Positions 19,725-30,211 of a stretch of 64,000 bases of DNA are shown here, one piece after another. The position numbers and the translations under genes were made by a program. The stretch comes from Sphaerulina vaccinii (lineage: Eukaryota > Ascomycota > Dothideomycetes > Mycosphaerellales > Mycosphaerellaceae). The stretch lies in contig JAKUDP010000011.1 of NCBI GenBank assembly GCA_022570795.1, positions 930,001-994,000 on the forward strand. Reading direction: 5' to 3'. Within the stretch, counting starts at the first letter, position 1. Every line of letters begins with the position of its first letter. The notes under the pieces were generated by a model. That model was not told where the DNA came from and ran no database searches. It saw only the letters and a program-made list of their open reading frames with translations.

Positions 19725-22175
19725 ATGACTTCTGGTACGCTCGATCGAGAAGGCAGCGAGGAGAGGAGAGAAGACGAGCTCCCTATTATTGCTCCTCCGG
19801 CCCACACACATGGCCCGGAGTGCTCTGTCTGTGGAGCACAATATCTCACTCTGAAAGCACAGAAGCAAGAAGTTAGCAGGGTACGATACCTAGCCGTATT
19901 CACAGATAAAGAAGCCCAGGACGAGACGCAAGATGTGCTGGATGAAATTCATCAGTACTATCATGAGCTCCGTCAGAACCTATCCAAGAACGGCGATGTG
20001 ATCATGTCACGATGGCTGAAGAAGAGTAAGGCCTGGCGTCACAGAGTGCTTAGAGATACCGACCTGGGCATGGATTGGGGCGAAGTTGTGCCTAAGCTGC
20101 CTCTGAACCAGAAGGACCCCATCCTCTATACAACGAGGAGATCCGCAGCCTGGCGCTATGGCCAGTGGCTCTGCTTCGATGACCTCGCTGCATACCGTGG
20201 ACGAATGCTATCCTTGCTATACCTCCGCTCCACTTTTGCGCCTCAAACTTTCGCCATGACGGATATCAAGGGACTCTGCGAAACGTTCGGGACAGATGTA
20301 TTTGCTAGCGCAGATCATTACTTCAACGCGAAGTGCCTCAAGTTGACCAGTCCAGGCTACGGCACCTTGGTGCACTGGAATGATCGACTTTCTCACTCCT
20401 GGGCCATCGGGGGGTTCCCACGAGCGCACATGATGCTGGAAGCCCAGAGGGACATCCTACGCTTTCTCCTCGACATCACAGCCGTAGTCGCAAGGGATGC
20501 GGCTGAGACTGGTGACGCGAAATGGAGGTCTTTCAAGGCCAATGTCTCGGAACGCACCAAATGGAGCACTTATCTTATGCCAGCACTCGCACCACCTGTA
20601 CTGGACCAGTACGGCCACATGTATGAAGTGGCTCGGTCCCGCTTCAATGCTATCGTGGATGAGATTTGGCTTATGCAGACCGATGCAGCATACATGCATT
20701 ATGTAATTAGTGCTAGAAAGGCCAGCATAGTGTATGGTGGATCCTCCCATGTGCCGCTCCGGAAGCAGTGGCAACATATCGCCAGAGACTTTGTTCTGGA
20801 ACAACATCGGCGCTTGGCAGTATGGTTCAAAGTGCTCAAAGCCTCATACTTCTTATGCCATGCTTCGTCGAAGCCTGAACATATGGGCCCAGCTGATGCC
20901 GAAGTTGCAGCATCCATTTCACACCTAGACGTAGAAGCGTGCAGTGGTACAATGCTGCTAAGCCACACCTTGGACATACTAGCCCCAGGAATGGGCGCTT
21001 TACGATCACGATACACTGCGTCAATGCAAGATGGCGCAATCGAGCATACAACGGAAATGTCAGATTGGGATGGAACGGACACTGGAGATCTCATGTGGAT
21101 GGTCTACTGCTCCATGCAATTATACCTACAGGCCAAGTCGAATCCCGAGGAACTTCGAACACGTTTCCTCATACTCCACGATATTCTTGAGAATCCAAAG
21201 GTGAGCACCAAATGCATGGACGATCGCTTTATAAACTACCTGGCGGATCTTGCAGCACTCTGCGAGATACTTGATACTCTCAACCATAATCAGATTGGTT
21301 ATCGTAGCCAGGCAATGCCAGCTACATCAACAACGTGGTTTAACAAGCACCATCTTGAAGAGCAGGCTGCAGCCAAGTCCACTATACCGCAAGATTCCTT
21401 GGAGCGACTTGGCGATGCCATGCAAGCATTCTACGATACACCTTGGCCAAAAGGTCGACAGGATCTCACGTGGCTCTCAAAGGCGACTGCTAGAAGAGCG
21501 AAACTTTTCACATTCTGGGATCAGTATCGTGCCGAGTTGTGGCGAGCTACGAAGGAACCTGACGACGACTCGATGGACAAGCTCATGGAATACCTGGACT
21601 TTGGTACTCGTCCTGAGCACATCGCTGAACTTGAGGCTGAGCAGAAAGCGTGCGAAACGCTCAGCCAAACAATCACTTCTTCTGCCACCGATTCTATTGA
21701 GGACGAACCGTCCGTACCGGTGCTACATCATGGCAGCGCAGATACAGGTCTCGTGCGACGCAAGATGACCAAAGCTAAAGCACAGCGTCTCCAGCTGGCC
21801 GGCGAGAACGAGGCAATTGAAGCTGAACCTATCAATTCTGTAACGGAAATCGAAGATGATATCACCATTATACCGGATATTGCAGTCAAGCAAGATACCC
21901 TAGTCATCATAGCGAAGATGATTCCACCAGCTGGCAGCTCTGGAGGCAGTGTTCGTTGGCCTCAGTTTGTTCAAGCCATGGCAGATGCAGGTCTGACTGC
22001 TACGACGGAAGGTGGCTCTGCTGTATCGTTCACTGATGGATCTGTCAGTATCTCGGTACATCGACCACATCCAGATCCTGTGATCAATCCTATCATGCTC
22101 AAAGCTATTGGCAAGCGTCTCAAGAAAGCGATGAAGTGGGGTGGTGAGAGGTTTGTGCTGAGGCCGAGGGCGTGA
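19725..22175 (+). CDS. Large fungal protein of unknown function with HicA-like C-terminal domain
   Basis: Single exon, 816 residues, no introns visible. The N-terminal 700 residues are mostly helical, with no signal peptide or membrane segment. A CxxC pair sits near residue 33 (GPECSVCGAQY). I recognise the overall type from large uncharacterised fungal proteins, some labelled ipa protein. The last about 85 residues look like the HicA/dsRBD-like fold: RWPQFVQAMADAGLTA, then GGSAVSF, then SISVHRPHPDPVINPIMLK, then GKRLKKAMKWGGERF. In bacterial HicA the equivalent HxPHP region carries the catalytic His; here HRPHPDP is kept. Whether it binds or cuts RNA is not known. It converges with the FAD monooxygenase, 25 bp away. 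Confidence 0.75.
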   Translation: MTSGTLDREGSEERREDELPIIAPPAHTHGPECSVCGAQYLTLKAQKQEVSRVRYLAVFTDKEAQDETQDVLDEIHQYYHELRQNLSKNGDVIMSRWLKKSKAWRHRVLRDTDLGMDWGEVVPKLPLNQKDPILYTTRRSAAWRYGQWLCFDDLAAYRGRMLSLLYLRSTFAPQTFAMTDIKGLCETFGTDVFASADHYFNAKCLKLTSPGYGTLVHWNDRLSHSWAIGGFPRAHMMLEAQRDILRFLLDITAVVARDAAETGDAKWRSFKANVSERTKWSTYLMPALAPPVLDQYGHMYEVARSRFNAIVDEIWLMQTDAAYMHYVISARKASIVYGGSSHVPLRKQWQHIARDFVLEQHRRLAVWFKVLKASYFLCHASSKPEHMGPADAEVAASISHLDVEACSGTMLLSHTLDILAPGMGALRSRYTASMQDGAIEHTTEMSDWDGTDTGDLMWMVYCSMQLYLQAKSNPEELRTRFLILHDILENPKVSTKCMDDRFINYLADLAALCEILDTLNHNQIGYRSQAMPATSTTWFNKHHLEEQAAAKSTIPQDSLERLGDAMQAFYDTPWPKGRQDLTWLSKATARRAKLFTFWDQYRAELWRATKEPDDDSMDKLMEYLDFGTRPEHIAELEAEQKACETLSQTITSSATDSIEDEPSVPVLHHGSADTGLVRRKMTKAKAQRLQLAGENEAIEAEPINSVTEIEDDITIIPDIAVKQDTLVIIAKMIPPAGSSGGSVRWPQFVQAMADAGLTATTEGGSAVSFTDGSVSISVHRPHPDPVINPIMLKAIGKRLKKAMKWGGERFVLRPRA

Positions 22176-22200
22176 TCGTAGCGTTTGGATGAGACATGTA

Positions 22201-23771
22201 TCACTTCTTCAGATACACTCTCGCCTCATTTGGAGGCATCGGGGGAGCACTTGGGATCTCTGCGTACCCTTGACTGACGTCTATCGCATCATGACCAAAC
22301 AGCCAGTCCCGCCTTTCCGTCGAACCCCAGAACATTGGATTCAGCAAATCATCCTGCTGCATCCGCCGATCTCTTTCGTCTCGAGCTGGACCGTCATAGA
22401 TGCTGCGAATGATGGTCAACACTGTCAGCGAGTATCTGGCATGCATGACTCACTGCAGCCACTCCTGCAACACTCTCGTATTCCTCGTAACGTACGCCGC
22501 TCGAGGCTTTCTACAAGCTTCATACACCTTCAAAGCCCTTCGGAGATCTCCTGGATACTCCCTGATGGCGGCCGCAAGAGTAGCCGCATCTTCTGTGGCC
22601 TGCGCGGCACCTTGCGCCATATAGGGCATCATCGGGTGAGCCTGCAGATGCACCAGTCGTGTCAGCAAGACTCGCTTCATCCATGATTGACTTTCGCATA
22701 CCGAATCTCCTAGCAACACAACTTTGCCACTATCATGAACCCAATGACCCAGCTGTTCGAAATCTGCAAGTTTCCACTTGAGATACTCCCCCGTCATGGC
22801 ACAAAGTTTGCGAACTTGTGGACACCAATTTTTGAATCTCTCAACCAGCTCCGCGTTACTACGGCTGCTTCTCCACACCTGTCCGGACTCTGGAATAGGT
22901 TCTCTAACATCGGAAGCATGTGTTACATCGATGATGATGTTGTATAATTCGCCATCGCGGAGAGGATAGCCGACTGCATGACCTTCCGGGCCCTGAGGAC
23001 AAACAAGCCTGGTCAGCAGCTCCCTATCATGAGTGCATTCATAGCATGAACTCACCATCCAATGCACCGCGCAAGGCTCTCGTACTAAATCAGCCATCTC
23101 GGGATCCTCTAGTAATGGATCAGCTGGCACCAGGATCCTATAAGCCACGTCACCTGTATCCTGCGGAGGCAGAGGCGAACGATTGATCACATCTCGCACT
23201 GCGCTTTTGATCCCATCGCTTTTGATCCCATCGGCACAAACAACCAAGTCACACTCCAATCTCTCGCCCGTATTATCCAATGTCACAGCGGGAGCTTCGA
23301 ACTCATAACTTCCTACACGACATCCAGTCCTGATGTCAATTCTAGGGTTCTCCTTCGCGGTATTGACCAGCAGTCGCACCAGATCTGCACGATGCACGAA
23401 GTAATATGGAGATCCATATTTGTCTTGGACATCTTGGAAGGAACAGTCGAGGAGATGCTTGCCTCGGTAGTCGATGAAGCGGTTGCCGAGAGATATTGAC
23501 TTCTTCACTTTGCTGAAATCTACACCAGAGGCGAGGGAGAGTTTGGATGAGTTGGGAGGGACGCGGATGCCGGCGCCGATCTATGCGTTCAGTATCGCTT
23601 TTTAGCTGTCGAGCTCTCGATGGTTCTTTATAAAAGATTGAAATCACGTACTTCTTCAAATTTGGAAGCGGATTCTAGGACTGTAACGGTATGGCCATCT
23701 GTAGCGAGAGCAAGGGCCGCCTGTAAACCTCCGATGCCAGCACCGACAATGATGATGATCAGCGGTTCCAT
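22201..23771 (-). CDS. FAD-dependent monooxygenase, salicylate-hydroxylase-like
   Basis: Five exons (23771-23652, 23580-23056, 22992-22702, 22641-22454, 22402-22201) with introns of 71, 63, 60 and 51 nt give 441 residues; frame closes at every join. The class A flavoprotein hydroxylase motifs are all present. These are the Rossmann GxGxxG at the N-terminus (IIIVGAGIGGLQAALAL), an Arg of the FAD site in IGAGIRVPPN, the DG motif region (VVCADGIKS), and the GD motif rebuilt by splicing (VVLLGDSAHPMMPYMAQGAA). Such enzymes hydroxylate aromatic acids, often with decarboxylation, using NAD(P)H. The C-terminus ends WLFGHDAIDVS, typical of the salicylate hydroxylase group. Odd: a perfect 15-bp tandem duplication (23203-23217, 23218-23232) adds five residues in the DG motif (DGIKSDGIKS). 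Confidence 0.93.
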
Positions 23772-24271
23772 GGCGACGGAGTGTTTGTGCAAAGGAATTG
23801 GCGTCGACATTCCACGCAACGTCTGGCCTTACAGCTACTGCTTGAACAACCACTATTGTACCAGCAGTGTCGAATAATCATCATTACTGTGTCTTGGTCA
23901 TTGCGAGGTTCATGTACTTAAGGACACGGCCGATGTCGGGCTTACTGCAGATGGTGTCGCGTCTCTGGTGCCGTGTGTTCCGTGGTAAAAGTACGATACC
24001 ATCACCTCTTGATAATACTGTAGCTGCATCTGCTATTCCGCCCTCTGTCTTTCAGAATGCAAATCCCTGCAGCCCCATGTGAGGTATAGCCGTCGGTGAC
24101 ATGCAGATTCTCCCGTGTTACTTGCTAGCAGTCATCTTTCCATTCAGAGGCAGTGGGAGTGACAAGAGCATAAACAGTGAAAGTTTTTCTTTTAATCAAG
24201 TTCAGCTTGCTGCCACGCGAGACCGTTGAGGAAAATGCGGAACACTCACCACATGAAGACGTTACAGCGTC
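23772..24271. other. Divergent intergenic region
   Basis: It lies between the monooxygenase (minus) and a small plus-strand gene. No gene was recognised; short ORFs are inconsistent between strands. Confidence 0.35.
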
Positions 24272-24759
24272 ATGGAGAAAAGAGGCTCCGCTACAGAGCA
24301 AGCCGAAGCCGTCGCTCAAATGCCACAAGAGGACAAGAAAGGCCATAGACACCCCTGGCCACGCACCTTTGAACAAGATTTGCGAGAGCAACAGGGCTTA
24401 AACGGTTTCGAAGACTGGGAGCGTGGTAAGCAACTGCTGGATAAGAAGCCTCTCGCCCTCGGAGATCCTACTGACGCTCGATAGGGATCGCTCGAGAGCT
24501 GCGACTCATGGTAGCCAGCCAAGGGGTGGGGGTACAGGAGGTCAAGAATATCATGAAGTCGGAAAAGGATTGCTTAGCGAGAAGAGTCCTGCTGCATCTG
24601 CCAAATGATGCAACTCCCGAGTACGAAGCTGCATTGTGTGTGGAATTCAACAGGCGTGTGATTGAGAAGTACAAGAGAGGCGATGGAGTAGATGATGGCG
24701 AGAAGTGGTGGGAAGAGTTCGAGCATCCAAGTGTGAAGAGCAGTAAGAGTGCGGCTTGA
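24272..24759 (+). CDS. Small hypothetical helical protein
   Basis: Exons 24272-24425 and 24485-24759 are joined by a 59-nt phase-1 intron (GTAAGC, branch CTACTGAC, acceptor CGATAG), giving 142 residues. I do not recognise the family. The protein is charged and helical: an acidic N-terminus, then PWPRTFEQDLREQQGLNGF, then a long amphipathic stretch (IARELRLMVASQ...VKNIMKSEKDCLARR), ending EKYKRGDG and a Trp pair (EKWWEEFEHP). No signal peptide or membrane helix. The strong splice signals and continuous protein-like composition across the join support a real gene. Confidence 0.55.
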
Positions 24760-25231
24760 GAAGATTCTGAGTGTGTAAAGTGCGCCTGAGTCGTTCGTGT
24801 AACGAAGAGAGTGGCTACCAGGCGGATATGCCTTGTTCAGAGTAAGCCATGGGCACCTCTACTACAATGGCTTGACTCTTTTTTCACGTTTCTGCATACT
24901 CCCCCACACCTGAAACTCCAGCAGCATGGCGGCTACCAGAGTCATGAGCAATTGCCCGCATGTAGATTGTCCTCACCACAAAATGACTGGCTGGCTGGCC
25001 GAGTGCAGTGCCTTCCTGCGCTCTCAGGCCCACGGCTTCCTTGCTGTGGTTCCCTGTAGGTCCGGGTAGGTGAAAGACTTTGTATATGTCACTGACGGAA
25101 TTCGTGGCACAATAAATAATGTATATGGCTCATGTGAGCGAGCGGAGGGTGAGAGGTCGATCTGCGGTGAACGAATCAAGAGATTGTCTTCGCAAAAGCG
25201 TTCGTCCCTCAGTTCTTCACAGCGCGAAGAA
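24760..25231. other. Convergent intergenic region
   Basis: It lies between the small plus-strand gene and the YWTD-propeller gene. An AATAAATAAT stretch at about 25110 could be a 3'-end signal. Nothing else was recognised. Confidence 0.3.
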
Positions 25232-26227
25232 TCAAGCATCGACCTGGACCGCTGCTAGTCCAGTGAAGACAGAGGCTTCGCTCTCGAACACCTTCTGCTT
25301 TGCTGCTGGTTTCTCAATATCACACTTCCATACTCGTCCAGTAAGATCAGCAACCCAAGCACAGCGACTCCGACTGTCCAATGCCAGGCCAATAGCTTCG
25401 CCAAAACCTTCAGCCAGGATCTGTCTGCCTAGCTTTTGCTCAGATGCCGGCACTTCATCTATCAAAGTCTTCCTGTTCAGCGTGTTGCCAAATGGGAACT
25501 CTCCTCGATCGGTCCAGTAAAGCGCATCAGCTTCCTCGTCCAGTTCCAGGTCAATGGGCTCTGGCAAATTACCAGCAACAAGCTCGATATCTGTCCTGTT
25601 TTGTGCCGTTTGTCCTTCCGGAATGTCAATGTTCGCAGAAAAGATCCGACCTTGCTTCATCTTCGGCGCTCCTTTCTGCGTCCAGAACAACTTGCCCAGC
25701 TTCTTGCTCAAGGCAATGCCTACACACCATCTCGTCTGTTCACTTTGATGCTCTTTGTTCAACACCCAGTCTCCAGTTTGCACCAAAATATCCTGACCAC
25801 CTCCATCTATGTCGCAGCGATGTACTCGCAGGCCTTCCCGATCACAGAAGTATAACTTTCCGGCTTCTTCGTCGATAATGATCTGTTTCGGTGTGTGCAC
25901 AGCTCCTTGCGGTAGGAGGCTCTTGAGATCACATCCGTCCAGGTTTGCAGACATGACAGAGCCATCGTTCGCTAGAGGATTGCCCATCTGCGTGAAGAAG
26001 ATTCGGCCTAGTCTTTGGCTGATGGCAATACCATCCGGCATGTGTAGACCATCGAGTATTACCGTTGGCTTAGCATCTTTTCCAGGTTGAAATGTGAGGA
26101 TCCTGCCGCGATGTGTGATTTGTTCGATACTTTGTGTATCTAGAGGTACTTCTGGCGTGGCTTGATATATGCTGAGGATGTAGAGTTTCGTGGCTCTTTC
26201 GGGCTTGATATCGTCAAAGGATGGCAT
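25232..26227 (-). CDS. YWTD/NHL-type beta-propeller protein
   Basis: Single exon, 331 residues from the ATG at 26227. The sequence is built of six-bladed propeller repeats of the LDL-receptor YWTD type: MPDGIAISQRLGRIFFTQMG, KQIIIDEEAGKLYFCDREG, VGIALSKKLGKLFWTQKGAP, EPIDLELDEEADALYWTDRG, IGLALDSRSRCAWVADLTG. Each blade has the (Y/F/W)-W/F-T-D/Q pattern followed by I/V-x-x-x-x-L/D. No signal peptide is evident, so unlike animal receptors it is probably cytosolic. Related soluble fungal proteins are often annotated as SMP-30/gluconolactonase-like or YWTD proteins without proven activity. It sits beside acyl-CoA enzymes, so a lactonase-like role in the same pathway is possible (inference). Confidence 0.85.
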   Translation of the reverse strand: MPSFDDIKPERATKLYILSIYQATPEVPLDTQSIEQITHRGRILTFQPGKDAKPTVILDGLHMPDGIAISQRLGRIFFTQMGNPLANDGSVMSANLDGCDLKSLLPQGAVHTPKQIIIDEEAGKLYFCDREGLRVHRCDIDGGGQDILVQTGDWVLNKEHQSEQTRWCVGIALSKKLGKLFWTQKGAPKMKQGRIFSANIDIPEGQTAQNRTDIELVAGNLPEPIDLELDEEADALYWTDRGEFPFGNTLNRKTLIDEVPASEQKLGRQILAEGFGEAIGLALDSRSRCAWVADLTGRVWKCDIEKPAAKQKVFESEASVFTGLAAVQVDA

Positions 26228-26721
26228 AATGATAGATTTTGGGATCAGTAGAAAGGATTGATCACTTACGAGTGTTGTTAAAGTGCTACCGCTGGGACCA
26301 TCCCGTATATACTAGGACACCATGAGCGTATGGCCTGTGGACTAGGGAGGCTATGTTGTCCATGTCATCGCCGCGAACGGAGCCGAATTGCATCTTCTTC
26401 TCGAAACCTCGTCAGACATGCTTCTTATCTCGCACCATGTCGACGGCGATGCACCGATGATGAAAATGGTGCAAAGTCGGAGGTTGGTGGCGAAGACTCG
26501 GACGAACGTGGACAAGGGTGAGGTCAAGATCTGAACAGGGATGCTGACGATCTTTTTCAGCCTCGTCGGGCTGCGTCATTGTTTACATTGCATCGTCACG
26601 GCGACGATAGCAACCTCTTCTCTTGGTGAAAGAGTCAGCGACATGTAGAATTGTGCACCGGGACAGTCACATGAAAGATCAAGACGTGGTCAAAGAACAA
26701 ATGCTGGGTATCAAACTCTCA
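26228..26721. other. Intergenic region, same-strand genes
   Basis: Promoter region of the propeller gene and 3' region of the dehydrogenase gene. No gene or repeat was recognised. Confidence 0.3.
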
Positions 26722-27819
26722 CTACACGAGATTCTCCTTCTCCTGCTTCAGCTCCAACAGCTCAATCAAGCCATCTCCCATATCACGTCTCACACCTTCC
26801 GTATCGCTCTTCTGGACAAAAGGCTTAACCTCCTCTGTCAAAGCCTTCACATCCTTCTCCTCCCACGAGAAGCTATGTTCATCCATATCTTTCTTCCAAC
26901 CAGCAACAGCAGGTCCCAGATGTTCGATGAAGTGCTGGAATGGATCCTCTGCACTTCCACCACCAAGCACATTCGTCATATAAGGACCAGCCAGAGCCCA
27001 TCTCAAACCAGGTCCTGTAGACATTGCTGTATCGACATCTTCAGCTGAAGCAATGCCTCGAAAGACTAGCGAATATGCTTCTGACAAGACTGCTGCTTGG
27101 AGGCGATTCGCTAGGAAGCCCGGTGTTTCCTTCTTGACGAGTACTGGGGACTTGCCGAGTGATTTGTAGAAGTCCATTGCGCGGGAGACAGCATCTGGGG
27201 ATGTTTCTGGGCGTGGCACAACTTCCACCAGAGGGATAAGATGCGGCGGATTGAAAGGATGTCCGATCAAGACTCTGGACGGATCTTTCTTACATTCTCC
27301 GATGAATTGTGATGATGGGATACCAGATGAGGACGAAGCGATGATCACGCCTTTAGGTAGTAAGGAGTCGAGCTTACCAACCAGCTTCGTCTTGAACTCT
27401 GGCCTTTCGGGTGCGTTCTGCTCTGACAGTCAGTGTCATTCTGCCAGTACACCGATTGCTAGCAGATCGCATACCTCCTGCACGAAATCAACTCCTTCGA
27501 GATGGTCCGAAATATCCTCCACGAATCCATACGCCTGAGGATATGCGCCTTCGACGATCCCGACCTTCACCATTCGAGGCCATTCGTTCTTTATGAACTG
27601 GTCCAACTTCTCTTTCGCGCCTGGAGCTGGATCTGATACAATGACTTTGTGTCCTTTGGCTAGGAAGAGCGTGGTCCATGAGCTCCCTATCACGCCTGTG
27701 CCTACTACGGCTATAGTCTTTCTGGTATTGTTCTGTGCCATGGTTTGCATGGCTCTTGCTGCTACTGTTGTCTGTCCTGGAAAGATTCTTGTTGCGAGTT
27801 TGGTGAAGGAGGAAAGCAT
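26722..27819 (-). CDS. 3-hydroxyacyl-CoA dehydrogenase family protein (lambda-crystallin type)
   Basis: Exons 27819-27475 and 27417-26722 are joined by a 57-nt phase-0 intron (GTATGC...CAGAGCAG), giving 346 residues. The NAD-binding Rossmann motif is IAVVGTGVIGSSWTTLFLAK followed by an acidic residue (SDP). The HAD signature region is HPFNPPHLIPLVEVVP, and the C-terminal domain holds GFLANRLQAAVLSEA. This best fits the short, single-function group with lambda-crystallin/L-gulonate 3-dehydrogenase and carnitine 3-dehydrogenase. The enzyme oxidises a 3-hydroxy acid or its CoA ester with NAD. The first about 27 residues are basic and hydroxyl-rich (MLSSFTKLATRIFPG), compatible with mitochondrial import. 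Alternatively, translation starts at a Met inside (MAQNNTRK). It is divergent from a CoA-transferase gene, a meaningful pairing. Confidence 0.92.
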
Positions 27820-28477
27820 ATTGTGGAACTAGGAGTAAGGCGATAGCTAGTACGTCCATTGCGACTGTGGAGGTGGGTCAGTGCTATTCATGTCTCAGAG
27901 TCAAGGCGGATATGGTTGTCGTTTTCGCTTGACTGCATCATCTCGAGCCACGAAGGTTGAACAACCTGGTCGACTGCTGTGCCTTTTTCAGAGTCTGAAA
28001 GCCGAGTCGGTATGACGACCACCGAGAACAACCCATAGCAGCCGGTGTCGCTTGGAAGGATACGGCACCGACATTGCACAAGTCACAATGCATTGTGAGA
28101 AGTTTTCACAACATGTGAGACATTTGAGGCTGATGATGTCCGAAGTTCTGAGCTGAATGGTATGGGATATCTTCGGGAGGTGAAGAAATGACGGAGATAT
28201 CTCGCCACTTTCTGTGACGAGCCTGGCGTCACCGAAAGAACACCGCCAAGTGCAATCACAACATTGAATGACTGTGGACACTGTTTGGAAGTGTTGCGGT
28301 TTTCATCGACTTCATGAGATATGACGGATTCGGATGCTAGACCGAAGGCCGAGGTAGAGGTAGGTCGATCGATATATCGGACCTTCTCTCATCGTCAAGG
28401 CAATATCACATATTTTGGTCTTTGCATCAGCAAGAACTCATCAACATACTGAACTTACCATCCCATACACTATCATC
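27820..28477. promoter_or_regulatory. Divergent promoter between dehydrogenase and CoA-transferase
   Basis: A 658-bp region holding both promoters. It contains CGG-N8-CCG at 28331-28344, a layout used by Zn2Cys6 dimers, and a perfect palindrome CGATATATCG at 28370-28379. A Zn2Cys6 gene lies at 30863. Binding is inference. Confidence 0.4.
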
Positions 28478-30211
28478 ATGACTGGCCACCAAACGATTCC
28501 AGACGTCTATGGTCCAGGCACATACACCGACGCAGAATTCATCCCAGTACCACAAGACTCAAAACGTCTACTCCAGTATATCGCATCCATTACGCCAGGC
28601 TTCAATGCGTCGCCGGAGTTCCTGAACAAGGTTAAGTTCACTGGCCAGGACCTTCCTTTGCTTCCAGGCCCGATCAAAGCTCAAGCCTTCTCAGCAGTAT
28701 GCCAAGCCATGATCGGATTGACCTCGAAAGAGATTCTGGCCACTAGAGGAGTCGATGCTGGCGATGTCATCGTCGACACAGACCTCGCAGCCCTCTATCC
28801 TGCGACAGTCGGCTTGGTTGAGCTCGACGGCCAAGACTGGAAAGACATCCAAAAGAACCAAGTAGTCCAAAAAGCAGGCCTTGATGTCGACAAAGGGGTA
28901 ATCTCGAAGACACCCATGCGATTCCGAAGTTGGTCGATCTATCCTACAAAATCAAAAGATGAGAGTGGTCACCAGCAATGGTTTCAGATTCTCTCTTCGC
29001 TGGATCCGAAAGGATTCCTGGCCACCTTTGGCTTAGACGCCGATGACGAGACCATCAAGACGAACGACGAAGCTTATGAGAAGATCAAGGCTGTGACTCT
29101 GTCAATGTCCGCTCGAGAGCTCGAGCACATCTGTGTGGAGAAGGGCTATGTTGGCCAGACTGTCCTCAGTCCCAAGGCATGGAGGGAAACAAGCTATGGC
29201 AAAGCGCTGGCGAAGCACCCTGCAATCAACTATCGACAAGTGAGAGGAACCAGAGACTTGCCAGCTGTGCCGTTACCGCAGAACGTCCAGGACAAGAGGC
29301 CACTCGCAGGGATCAAAGTTGTGGAGTTCTCTAGAGTCATTGCCGGTCCAGCTGTTGGCACATATCTGGCTGCTCTTGGTGCGGATGTGATTCGCATCCA
29401 GTCCTCGAACTTACCTGATCTTGGCTTCTTGAGTGTTACGCTTCAGGCTGGAAAGCGTGTCGCGGATATTGATCTCAACAAGGCAGAAGACCGATCAGAG
29501 CTATCGAAGCTTGTCGAGGACGCCGATGTCATCGTGCAGGGCTTCCGTCTAAGATCTTTGGAGCGCAAAGGCTTCGGACTTGAGGATATCCTGGAGCTTG
29601 CCAAGAGAAGGAACAAAGGAGCAGTCTATGTTGATCTGAACTGCTACGGTCCTGATGGATACTATGCCGAGAGACCAGGCTATCAACAAATCGCAGATTG
29701 TGGGTCTGGCTGCTCGTACATCAATGGTGTCGCCTATGGTCTTCCAGAAGGTACTGGAGTTCTGCCTTCACTACCAATCGCAGATATGTTGACTGGAGCT
29801 GTTGGCGCTCTCGTGACACTCCTTGGGATCCGAGATCGCACAACGAAAGGTGGCAGCTACCACGCTCATGTGTCCTTGATGGCAATGGACACTGCACAGC
29901 TGCAGCCAGAGTTCGGTCTGTACAACAAAGAGACTGTGGCCAAGGTCCAAGAGACCTATCAGTTCGGGGGAATGAGACCATACCATATGGTCACAGATCT
30001 TCTGGATGTGATGATCCAGGCGTGGAAGAAAAACTCCAGCGTGCTGGACAAGGAGGAGCGCTTCGTGGAATTCGAGACCAAGTATGGCAAGAAGCATAGA
30101 ATACTGGCGCCGGGCTTCAAATTCGAGAGTGCGGAGTCGAGTCCACGATGGACGTCCGGGCCTGTACCAAATGGCGGAGTGAAGGGTCTGCAGTGGCAGG
30201 CTGTTGCATAG
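28478..30211 (+). CDS. Class III CoA-transferase (CaiB/BaiF family)
   Basis: Single exon, 577 residues from the ATG at 28478; the frame is open upstream but has no earlier ATG. The C-terminal half is the clear CaiB/BaiF fold: RPLAGIKVVEFSRVIAGPAV, GALGADVIRI-like (LAALGADVIRIQ), DADVIVQGFRLRSLERKGFG, VYVDLNCYGPDGYYAERPGY and QQIADCGSG. In the last, the Asp is at the position of the catalytic Asp that forms the anhydride intermediate. The N-terminal half has weaker similarity to the same fold, as in long fungal members. The enzyme moves CoA between carboxylic acids, or racemises or activates alpha-methylacyl-CoA. With the divergent 3-hydroxyacyl-CoA dehydrogenase it suggests acid catabolism through CoA esters. 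Confidence 0.92.
   Translation: MTGHQTIPDVYGPGTYTDAEFIPVPQDSKRLLQYIASITPGFNASPEFLNKVKFTGQDLPLLPGPIKAQAFSAVCQAMIGLTSKEILATRGVDAGDVIVDTDLAALYPATVGLVELDGQDWKDIQKNQVVQKAGLDVDKGVISKTPMRFRSWSIYPTKSKDESGHQQWFQILSSLDPKGFLATFGLDADDETIKTNDEAYEKIKAVTLSMSARELEHICVEKGYVGQTVLSPKAWRETSYGKALAKHPAINYRQVRGTRDLPAVPLPQNVQDKRPLAGIKVVEFSRVIAGPAVGTYLAALGADVIRIQSSNLPDLGFLSVTLQAGKRVADIDLNKAEDRSELSKLVEDADVIVQGFRLRSLERKGFGLEDILELAKRRNKGAVYVDLNCYGPDGYYAERPGYQQIADCGSGCSYINGVAYGLPEGTGVLPSLPIADMLTGAVGALVTLLGIRDRTTKGGSYHAHVSLMAMDTAQLQPEFGLYNKETVAKVQETYQFGGMRPYHMVTDLLDVMIQAWKKNSSVLDKEERFVEFETKYGKKHRILAPGFKFESAESSPRWTSGPVPNGGVKGLQWQAVA

Noticed and set aside
21900..22175. Bacterial-type toxin-antitoxin system because of the HicA-like domain
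   Set aside because: There is no HicB-like partner, and the domain is the tail of a large fungal protein, so a toxin-antitoxin role is not supported.
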